Source of the DNA: Micropterix aruncella
Taxonomy: Eukaryota; Arthropoda; Insecta; Lepidoptera; Micropterigidae
Direction: 5' to 3'
Assembly: GCA_944548615.1 (NCBI GenBank)
Contig: OX155957.1
Coordinates: forward strand, 8,159,597 to 8,223,596
DNA: 64,000 bases
Below the pieces are notes generated by a model. The model had not been told where the DNA came from and did not search any database. It saw nothing but the letters and a program-made list of their open reading frames with translations. Position numbers and translations under genes: made by a program. This document shows, piece after piece, positions 60,001-64,000 of the stretch (the stretch's first letter is position 1; every line of letters starts with the position of its first letter).

Positions 60001-62338
60001 TACAAGAAATTAAGCAATTGGATCCCTCGGGACATGGACAGAACGATCCAAAATGAGATTTTACACCAATAACAATAAAAAATGCAGATTAGAAATTTTG
60101 GCATGTACAAGGTCTCACATATAGATCGACGTTTTAATAAGCTTTAATCTTTTGGATATGGGTCACCACTAGAGATCCCAGTGGTACTGCGATATGTTGT
60201 CAATAGTTGTCAGAGTTGGCACACATTTCCGACAATCCACTGCCACTGCAATCGTATCGACTGTACTCGTATCAATGGTACAATCGAGGCAAATTTGGAG
60301 GACCTCAATATTTGAGCGTCATTTTACACCGCTACCACTGGTGAGAGTATACGCGCGCGCCATATATATATAGTACGCGCGAGAGTATAGTAACCAGCTC
60401 TATGATATTTTCGTTTAATGAGTCGATCAACGCAATTGAACTATTATTCTTTTAATTAAAGTATTTATTTTAATGGGATGTAAATATTTTAGTTTAATGG
60501 GGATGTGTGGGCAAAACTTTTTTGTAGGTTTCGCTAGCAGCGATTGACATAAGATATGAAGTGAGCGACGTACCGAACGAGCAAGTGATATGCCATGCGC
60601 GTTGCGTCGCTCACTTGAAAGTAGCAGTAAAGATTCCCATTGCTCTATTTTTTATAGTGTTTTATATTTTTTGACTTCTGTATGTTTCACAAAATATATA
60701 TAATCGCAGTACGCTAAAAATTGTTTCTTCTTATACATTTCTATCATTTTGTCTATAATGAATATGTCAAAAATTTATCTTTCACTGATAGTGATATTAG
60801 TTAGGTATCAATATTGTTGTCGACAAATTGACCCACTGCATCTGGACGACTGCGTCCCTTTACCGGTCGGTCGCCAACAATGCCTATAGGCATTTTTGCG
60901 ACATTTATATATTACATAAATATATAATATCCATGACTAATAAGATTAATTATTAGGTAATTAAAAAGAATTCATGAAAAAACGATATTGTTAATATTTA
61001 TCTACAAAAACGACCAAAACGTTGCGGTGCAGTTTTTTGCATGCGAAGGCTGGCCCCCGATCGGCTAAAAAAGTCAGAGCAGAGAGTTATTGACGTTCTT
61101 AACCTTTCTCTAATTCCAGATGAATCTGACTTTATTGAATTTTCCTACTGCCTGGGAGCAACTATAAAGAGATAAAACTGAACAAAGAGGTGTGATAAAC
61201 TTTCTTTATTTGAAGGGTTTGAAGGGAGTTAAAAAATGTTTTGGGTGAAAGTACTCTCTTATGCCAGTCAACAACTGGGTGGCTGAGTTTATTAAACATG
61301 GCCATACGAGCATCCAAGATAAAGCCTGACCCAGATGTCTAAGACGTGTCACGACCCCAAAATGATCTCCAAAGTTCTCGATATCATCTTGGCAGATCAA
61401 CGGTTGATATTATCTCAAATAGCTGACAGTGGGGCCGATTGCGTATCTTTGTGAACTAAAACTAAAATTAGTCCAAGCGAATGAGACAGAGCAATACGTT
61501 AGAGCGGAATATGAAACGAACGATTGTCGATAAATGCTAATTGTCGAACTTATACTCGTCCGAATAAATTCAAGCATATTTCGTGCGGTGTAAGATTCAG
61601 ATGCTTTGACCTTGGCGGGCAGTTTTAATGCGAAAAAGTTACAACCGGTCATCTCACATTCCGCTCTAGTTAATTGCCCTGTCTCGTTCACACGGACTAA
61701 TTTCCGATTTTAGTTCACAAAGAAACGCAATCGAGCCCAATGTAGGCATCTATAAAGAAGGCCTAACGGAAAAAAGTTGTGCATTATTTTCAACTCCATT
61801 TTTTATGTAAAATAATTAGAAAATTATTTAACTACAGAAGTAAAGAAAAACTCGGTTCTTTATGTACTTGGATGGTTAATTGGCCGGCTAAAACACAGAG
61901 TGAAATCGATTTTCAATCTCACTCTCCTGCAGAATCAATACTTATTGTTACTTTTATTTTTTACGGATTAACCTACATTTACGTGGGAGGTGTTTTGAAA
62001 TGGGGGTTTACCGTGTATTGATAAACATAAAAATAAATACATAAATAGAGTTTTTGTATGAAACCTGTTCGGTCTTCTTGGAGAGTAGCATCTCGATAGC
62101 CTTGCTGAAGAACGATGCTAAAAGCGGATTGAGAGGCGGAGGACGATCCACGAAGCTGCATAATCGGTCCATGAGCTGCGAGTCTGCGGACAGTCGATCG
62201 CCGAGGACAGGGATGTCGCTGGTCATGATCTCGCAGGCCAGAGAGGCGTAGCGGTAGCGATTGCGCAAATCCATGTTCTCCGGAGGCTCCTCGGTGATCA
62301 GCGTCACTAACTCCTGCAGGGTGCTCCTTCGGATTAGG
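35770..62338 (-). CDS. PPP6R: Protein phosphatase 6 regulatory subunit (SAPS-domain protein), 15 exons, N-terminus outside window
   Basis: Fifteen exons with clean GT..AG borders join in one frame for 2617 bp, about 871 aa. SAPS landmarks seen in order: LVTLITEEPPENMD, LLASFFSKAIEMLLSKK, a conserved IGTSAIMDTL block, ANASQLLSDIIQSGE, MLDMFFKHRWNNFLH and RHGYMGH. After the SAPS domain comes an acidic tail with DKYTDFNE, EANEDMFALA and a Ser/Asp-rich C-terminus. PPP6R proteins bind the PP6 catalytic subunit through the SAPS region and direct it to targets; insects have a single gene, called fiery mountain in Drosophila. A 36-codon exon (57209-57316) and an acidic stretch in the 55278-55705 exon sit inside the SAPS region where I expect none. 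The first coding exon is missing, since the 62338 end lies mid-codon after an acceptor and no upstream match was seen to 64000. Introns are packed with repeats. Confidence 0.93.
36370..37140 (+). mobile_element. LINE C-terminus and 3' UTR, copy 1
   Basis: YIYQNIMYARRHLAEVPVN, HHHDTRNKSNLHIN and NKIPEQMKSL are typical of LINE ORF2 C-termini. The 3' UTR matches 39789-40435 closely. It follows the last PPP6R exon on the opposite strand. Confidence 0.8.
37145..37560 (+). mobile_element. Truncated mariner transposase fragment
   Basis: 37203-37497 encodes the C-terminal half of a mariner (DD34D-type) transposase: LFLDNAPVHK with the second catalytic Asp, HPLYRLDLAFCDYY with the third, then PFPNMKKELCG. 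The helix-turn-helix and first Asp are absent, so it cannot be active. It lies just downstream of a LINE tail and upstream of the AAGGACA repeat, in a PPP6R intron. Confidence 0.9.
37706..38387 (-). mobile_element. About 670-bp repeat family, copy 2
   Basis: Reverse complement of the 5.4-6.0 kb unit, flanked by ATAAGGACA on both sides (ends near 37705 and begins near 38390). No protein is encoded. A B-box-like GAGTTCGAGGTC lies at about 37950, but no matching A box was found. Confidence 0.7.
39233..39427 (-). CDS. PPP6R: PPP6R exon
   Basis: It encodes WASAEDTNQEDDSGWAHFE through SASFVPAE. The A|GTGAGT donor joins in phase to the last exon. Confidence 0.88.
39558..39628 (-). CDS. PPP6R: PPP6R exon
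   Basis: A TTTGCAG acceptor, then DKWEEEELIKNLEV to ILESDS, and a GTGAGT donor. Acidic, coil-like. Confidence 0.88.
39785..40437 (+). mobile_element. LINE C-terminus and 3' UTR, copy 2
   Basis: Nearly the same as 36490-37140 with a deletion in the coding part. A third reversed scrap (HHDTRNKSNLHIN) lies at 40600-40675. Confidence 0.8.
40690..41195 (-). mobile_element. CR1-like LINE tail, decayed
   Basis: YKDLQSICE, then frame-shifted IVQYGYQLW- and VVWNTIPLEAISA-like pieces. Closest to 56090-56375. Confidence 0.72.
41216..41347 (-). CDS. PPP6R: PPP6R acidic tail exon
   Basis: It encodes DKENDNDEANEDMFALAC to YWELEESS. The EDMF and DKYW spacing matches the post-SAPS tail of PPP6R proteins. 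Confidence 0.9.
41420..41484 (-). CDS. PPP6R: PPP6R exon
   Basis: It encodes YEEAVFTSELGGNRNIDFQ and ends two bases into Gly. TCTACAG acceptor and GTGAGC donor. Confidence 0.9.
41500..42380 (-). mobile_element. CR1-like LINE, RT thumb to C-terminus
   Basis: The first frame (42377-41868) reads ITKWTQDWVIKTNPKKC, KDLGITITDNLKWANHI and YIRPLIEYGFQIWN. The next two (41871-41686, 41816-41505) read RGHSLKLN and WNKLPEEVIEAP. Two small frameshifts. In a PPP6R intron, adjacent to the 41420-41484 exon. Confidence 0.87.
42562..43307. mobile_element. Harbinger-like non-autonomous element
   Basis: Ends GGCCTCTTGTCCAC and the reverse of GGCCTTTTGTCCAC, each followed by a T-rich TTTTTTTCxCTGT block. Flanked by TTA on both sides, as expected for PIF/Harbinger. 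Contains two roughly 65-bp direct repeats (42904 and 43024). Lies in a PPP6R intron. Confidence 0.65.
43799..44466 (-). mobile_element. About 670-bp repeat family, copy 3
   Basis: Closely similar to copy 2 and flanked by GCTTTCAAGGACA on both sides. It lies in a PPP6R intron. Like copy 2, its duplication ends in AAGGACA. Confidence 0.72.
44759..44818 (-). CDS. PPP6R: PPP6R 20-codon exon
   Basis: A GACTTTCAG acceptor, then GGIHPAHQDFNNDKY ending TDFNE, and a GTACAT donor. Phase 0 on both sides. Confidence 0.88.
44877..44955 (+). mobile_element. RLE-type retrotransposon, 3' UTR tip
   Basis: TGGGCCCGATTCCAGTCGGT through GGCAGCTCTGTTTGTATCTA matches the 3' end of the family. Less than 90 bp remain. 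Confidence 0.7.
45000..46480. other. PPP6R intron sequence, nothing recognised
   Basis: AT-rich, one poly-C run, no long frame, no repeat shared with the rest of the window. Confidence 0.6.
45392..45407. repeat. Run of 16 C
   Basis: An uninterrupted homopolymer in a PPP6R intron. Its length is likely inaccurate in the assembly. Confidence 0.95.
46571..46760 (-). CDS. PPP6R: PPP6R exon, GYMGH motif
   Basis: It encodes CERTTRHGYMGHVILIL through LEQHSGFL. RHGYMGH followed by a WQAFVQ-type helix is the end of the SAPS domain. Confidence 0.94.
46844..46908 (-). CDS. PPP6R: PPP6R short exon
   Basis: A TTTTTTTTCAG acceptor, then LIFECNLIDRLITVWDNNE; it ends two bases into Glu. It links the WNNFLH exon to the GYMGH exon. 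Confidence 0.9.
47000..47905 (+). mobile_element. Jockey-like LINE, RT thumb and C-terminus, broken
   Basis: Two frames (47026-47421 and 47412-47870) read INKCSVMTYTRSP, VKDLGVFFDTQLNFKEHI, YNSIVISRMETNAAIWNP and then FAEPFSRNNLTRWNVLARAL. A TAA after KCF and a later frameshift break it. It ends in AAATAAATAATAAATAAA. In a PPP6R intron. Confidence 0.85.
47930..48610 (+). repeat. Interspersed repeat with (CAGA)n
   Basis: ATTTCAACCACAACTTTTCA and a GACAGACAGACAGACTT run precede TATATGGAAATGGTCT. Copies: 58800-59270 (same strand) and about 28740-28985 (reverse). Confidence 0.6.
48640..49050 (+). mobile_element. LINE remnant
   Basis: YVKSILEYCSTVWSP and FLRYLYMRTYGYFLPF are jockey-type RT-distal motifs. 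Frames are broken beyond about 48860. Confidence 0.6.
49060..49575 (+). mobile_element. Helitron-like non-autonomous element
   Basis: It starts with TC after A, runs through TATATATATAAAAC and ACTCGAGAATGGCTGGACCG, and ends GCCGGGTCAGCTAG before T. This A|TC...CTAG|T structure and these end sequences are typical of insect Helitrons. No Rep/helicase is encoded. Confidence 0.6.
49590..50075 (+). repeat. Interspersed AT-rich repeat, interrupted copy
   Basis: Same family as 4245-4715, with a LINE tip inserted at 49921-50012. It abuts the Helitron-like element. Confidence 0.65.
49921..50012 (+). mobile_element. Short 3' tip of the jockey-like LINE, nested
   Basis: TTTTTATTAATTTTACTTTT to GATTAGTAATAAGCGAATAA matches 47820-47895. 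It interrupts a repeat whose uninterrupted form is at 4250-4715. Confidence 0.8.
50150..50385. mobile_element. Diverged copy of the GATTGCGT-ended element
   Basis: AAAGTGACAACCGGTAATTT, ACTAATTTCGATTTTAGTTC and a GGCCC end match 61620-61741. The left half resembles 10070-10130. Confidence 0.5.
50400..50648 (-). CDS. PPP6R: PPP6R exon, WNNFLH motif
   Basis: It encodes 83 residues from MAPCAHIPEAVGEARL to GPLYLKH. LDMFFKHRWNNFLHANVE is the strongest SAPS signature in the window. Phase 0 at both ends. Confidence 0.95.
50907..51018 (-). CDS. PPP6R: PPP6R exon
   Basis: A TTTCGTAG acceptor, then GEEMGNGDGIERQRAAKAV through LLIAPSHT; phase 0 donor GTAATT. It is equivalent to the stretch before the gene-conserved LHGARL region in vertebrate proteins. 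Confidence 0.9.
51246..51401. mobile_element. Fold-back MITE with 44-bp perfect arms
   Basis: Arms 51246-51289 and 51358-51401 are exact reverse complements. A smaller inverted pair (GCGACGTTGCAAC) lies inside. Located in a PPP6R intron. A diverged half is seen near 53105-53160. Confidence 0.88.
51468..51650. mobile_element. Palindromic MITE, CATCTGGCCC family, second copy
   Basis: TGACATCTGGCCCTTGAATT is inverted as AATTCAAGGGCCAGACATC about 60 bp on. It lies immediately beyond the fold-back MITE. A diverged relative may lie at 19690-19880. Confidence 0.65.
52086..52265 (+). mobile_element. RLE-type retrotransposon 3' fragment in a PPP6R intron
   Basis: It matches the last codons and 3' UTR of the 29.6 kb copy, ending GAGGCTCCGTTTGTATTTTA. 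Substitutions and small deletions are common. Confidence 0.75.
53428..53613 (-). CDS. PPP6R: PPP6R exon
   Basis: It encodes IQMQQIGVNDLHSKL to LISLSNDMTN. It opens on the base that completes Ser and ends on two bases of Val. Confidence 0.92.
53880..54420. other. GC-rich promoter-like or solo-LTR-like segment in a PPP6R intron
   Basis: It stands out from its AT-rich surroundings. CACGTGATTGG (E-box plus reversed CCAAT) lies at about 53946, two CTTCGCCGAC repeats follow, and AATAAA lies at about 54382. No supporting frame beyond about 68 codons. An old LTR or an intronic promoter would both fit. Confidence 0.3.
55278..55705 (-). CDS. PPP6R: PPP6R large exon with acidic insert
   Basis: It starts WLESQGCIEQLIQILCG, then has about 75 Asp/Glu/Thr-rich residues (TTTDDDETATHL and onwards), and returns to the conserved ANASQLLSDIIQSGE. 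The TTTTAG acceptor and GAG|GTGCGT donor are clear. Confidence 0.92.
55795..55995. mobile_element. Palindromic MITE, CATCTGGCCC family
   Basis: GACATCTGGCCCATGAATTT and its near reverse complement face each other around a 30-bp centre, with ends GTCCAGCACACTTGTCC and GGACGAGTATGGCGATGGCC. A second copy occupies 51468-51650. Confidence 0.65.
56085..56375 (+). mobile_element. CR1-like LINE 3' end
   Basis: NRVVDMWNKLPFEVISAISV and NQFKNRLDLLKTC, then a 3' UTR ending AATAATAATAATAATAAC. The same 3' UTR occurs at 40480-40590. Confidence 0.82.
57209..57316 (-). CDS. PPP6R: PPP6R 36-codon exon, possible lineage-specific or alternative exon
   Basis: It is phase 0 at both ends, with TATTCAG acceptor and CGG|GTAGGT donor, and encodes DVGLVEHPWLSSG through VRDSFAR. 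Its length is a multiple of three, so inclusion or skipping keeps the frame. It sits before WLESQG, where PPP6R proteins known to me read straight on. It could be optional. Confidence 0.65.
57681..57904 (+). mobile_element. piggyBac-like MITE, uninterrupted copy
   Basis: 224 bp between TTAA at 57677-57680 and 57905-57908, with ends CCCTTAGAAAGCC and the reverse of CCACTAGAATGCC. It lies in a PPP6R intron and gives the intact form of the 29.1 kb element. Confidence 0.78.
58800..59270 (+). repeat. Interspersed repeat with (CAGA)n, copy 2
   Basis: It shares CCGATTTCAACCATAACCTT, GGGCGCTATCGT and the TATATGGAAATGGTCT end with 47930-48610. Confidence 0.6.
59535..59699 (-). CDS. PPP6R: PPP6R exon, GTSAIMD block
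   Basis: It encodes 55 residues from DCYTHQMTCLRVLEHF to DPEVRKNMIE, including the conserved IGTSAIMDTL. Both borders are phase 0. Confidence 0.93.
59720..60830. other. PPP6R intron sequence, nothing recognised
   Basis: Low coding potential. A small GCGCGC / TATATATA palindromic patch lies at 60350-60390. No known family was seen. Confidence 0.55.
60885..61070 (+). mobile_element. Fragment of the GGGGCCACACTAACGG element
   Basis: It matches 17610-17765 (ATGACTAATAAGATTAAT, GCAGTTTTTTGC, GCGAAGGCTGGC). Confidence 0.65.
61432..61741. mobile_element. 310-bp TIR element in a PPP6R intron
   Basis: Ends GGGGCCGATTGCGTATCTTT and the reverse of GGGCTCGATTGCGTTTCTTT, continuing into GTGAACTAAAA. 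Related ends occur at about 50150-50385 and 10070-10230. Confidence 0.7.
62065..62338 (-). CDS. PPP6R: PPP6R first visible exon
   Basis: After a TTTGTGCAG acceptor it encodes LIRRSTLQELVTLITEEPP through LLSKKTEQ, the N-terminal SAPS repeat region. It begins with the last base of a codon, so an upstream exon must exist. Confidence 0.93.
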
Positions 62339-62344
62339 CTGCAC

Positions 62345-63265
62345 AAAAATTAAGGATGGTCTATGAAGATAGTAAATGCGGTGCGTCGGCCACTGCTCGA
62401 TGGAAGAGCCCTTATTGCTTAATTGTAAGCATATTTGGCCATGATAATGAATGTTTTTTTTAAAGGACTGATTGAAATAAAAACCCAATAATTTAACCAA
62501 TGATAACAATAACAACATTCAATTGTTAGTGCCATCTATCACATTTTTTATATAGGCTGACTACATCACAGAAATAATATGGAGAGATAGAATGCCATCT
62601 ATTAGTCTTATGAATTTATAGTGCGTCATTATTACGTATTGAAATCTGTATTCCAAATAAAAAAAATAATTATTTAAGTAAATAACATAAAATAATAAGA
62701 ATTATGATTTAAAAATTCGTTTGCTGTATAATTATTTTATGCCGTATAGGAAATTCCACCAGGAAAAACCGATCCACCAGCCGTGAGAGGCCTGAGATGC
62801 GAGAGTCTTACTCGGGTTAGCCTTCCACACGAGGAGGCTTCTGAATAGGAGTGAAATTGGCCAATCCGAGTAAAAATTGGTTCTTATGGCCCAAGCTGCA
62901 CGAACCCATTCGCTACCCTATACTACAATTATTATTATTACAAACATTGATATCCTAATATCAGATACTGCTGTGAGCGATGCTGCGAGAATTGTCTCAG
63001 GCTGCCATATCCCTTAAGCACTGATATAGGTGAGACATACTACCATCGCAAAAAGAAACTATTGTTGTCTAGCTCTCGTGCGCGTGACAGTGTTGTAAGT
63101 TTAGGTAGCTTAGAGTTGTTTAGTGCTCCGCGAGCTGTTTATTGTATGAAAAAAAAAATACTGTGTTTTTTTAAATCCAATTTTGTCTGGAGTCTCTGAG
63201 ACCTATATCAGTGGTATTGTTACAAAAACATATATCAGTGCTTAAGGGTTAAACCTACTCCCGTC
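62345..63265. other. Upstream of the first visible PPP6R exon, no exon found
   Basis: I searched the minus strand for the expected N-terminal block (a short acidic helix with a LL-EDVTL-like motif) and saw none. 62745-62930 looks like repeat debris. The first coding exon is probably beyond 64000. Confidence 0.5.
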
Positions 63266-63269
63266 GAAA

Positions 63270-63785
63270 AGCTTTATCTGCTCATCGGCATCGCTCCCCC
63301 TGCTGATGGGGGAGCGATGGTCATGATGTGCTGGCTGATTCTGAACGCCTAAAGGTTATAGACGACCCAAGACACCCACTGTATGGGCTAGAACAACAGC
63401 ACAATCGCCTCAAATCGCAAAAGTAATTCTAGAGCCGCACACAACCGCTACAAGTCAGTTAATCTTTGAAACGCATCACTCAATGGACGTTTTCACATGG
63501 CGAGGAGTTTAAGGAGAAGATAGCACCGGGATCCATCTCGCCTATACTGCCTGGCGTAGTCTCAACAGACTCAGGGTGGGTGTGATAAAATGCTGCACCA
63601 ATCTCATCCTCTGGGGATACATAGAAAATGCAATATGCGACTGTGAAACGCTCCAGGATGCAGACCACCGTCGTCAATCCCCTCACACACCAGGACCTAC
63701 AAGAAGCGAATGACAAGGCCATCCAGACTGCATATTTTTCGAGTTGTGTCCTAACCTGGCCCGGACATGTTAACGAACAAACAAA
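63270..63785 (+). mobile_element. RTE/jockey-type LINE C-terminal remnant
   Basis: DDPRHPLYGLEQQHNRLKS and NRLRVGVIKCCTNLILWGYI-like sequence with a CDC motif are seen in broken frames on the plus strand. Confidence 0.6.
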
Positions 63786-63849
63786 CTAATATGCCTGCAG
63801 TATTACTGCTGGTGAGCCTATATCCCAATTATTAATATTATTGTTCAGT

Positions 63850-64000
63850 TGAAAAGTTATCCAGTTCATTTTTAAAACTGTTGTCATTTTTTGCAGAGAC
63901 CACTTTGTCGGACAGTCTATTTTAGTTATTCACAACACAGTTGGATGTAAAGTGTCTCCTCGTATTCAATGCAGATCTTGTGACTGCTATCTTCAAAGAA
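63850..64000 (-). mobile_element. CR1-like LINE tail at the window edge
   Basis: RRHFTSNCVVNN, RLSDKVVSAKN and NSFKNELDNF read on the minus strand and continue past the window. Confidence 0.6.

Noticed and set aside
63480..63722. 80-codon minus-strand frame as the missing PPP6R first exon
   Set aside because: The plus strand there is a LINE C-terminus, and the minus-strand peptide lacks the expected N-terminal PPP6R motif.

Overview
The window is animal nuclear DNA, most likely from an insect. It is AT-rich. Coding sequence is split into short exons with GT..AG borders, and three conserved animal genes can be assembled by joining exons in phase. Most of the rest is transposable-element debris of insect type: several non-LTR retrotransposon lineages, TTAA-flanked piggyBac-like MITEs, mariner/Tc1, Harbinger-like and Helitron-like elements, and short (CCTAA)n tracts. 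The species cannot be named from the sequence.

Host genes. (1) Plus strand, about 1048-10412: the 3' part of a NEDD4-binding-protein-2-like gene. It carries a DUF1771 domain followed by an Smr domain, on five exons. The last is a 73-bp exon at 10340-10412 that completes the Smr domain. (2) Plus strand, 21596-27894: complete Rab39, three exons, 222 aa, with a 5.6-kb second intron full of repeats. (3) Minus strand, 62338 down to 35770: the regulatory subunit of protein phosphatase 6 (PPP6R / fiery mountain, SAPS domain). Fifteen exons joined in one continuous frame give about 871 aa, and only the extreme N-terminus lies outside the window. (4) Minus strand, 14051 down to 11510: a decayed copy of an uncharacterised multicopy insect family (DUF7869-like), with two frame breaks.

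Mobile DNA. An RLE-type (R2/NeSL-like) non-LTR retrotransposon is present in at least seven 5'-truncated pieces. One of them keeps a 620-codon open reading frame (29601-31463), and a second piece is almost identical to it over about 180 codons. CR1/jockey-type LINE tails, an RNase H-bearing LINE end (15086-16200), an RT fragment inside the first gene and a truncated mariner transposase (37203-37497) are also present. MITE families with recognisable target duplications are frequent, and several are nested in one another. The nesting gives relative insertion ages and, in one case, the uninserted site lies next door.

Layout: 1-10.4 kb Smr-domain gene with repeat-filled introns; 10.5-14.3 kb decayed DUF7869-like unit; 14.3-21 kb LINE and MITE debris; 21-28 kb Rab39; 28-35.7 kb nested transposons and a perfect 504-bp tandem duplication; 35.8-62.3 kb PPP6R on the minus strand with repeats in nearly every intron; 62.4-64 kb LINE remnants. 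The host genes are unrelated housekeeping or trafficking genes and nothing indicates coordinated function.
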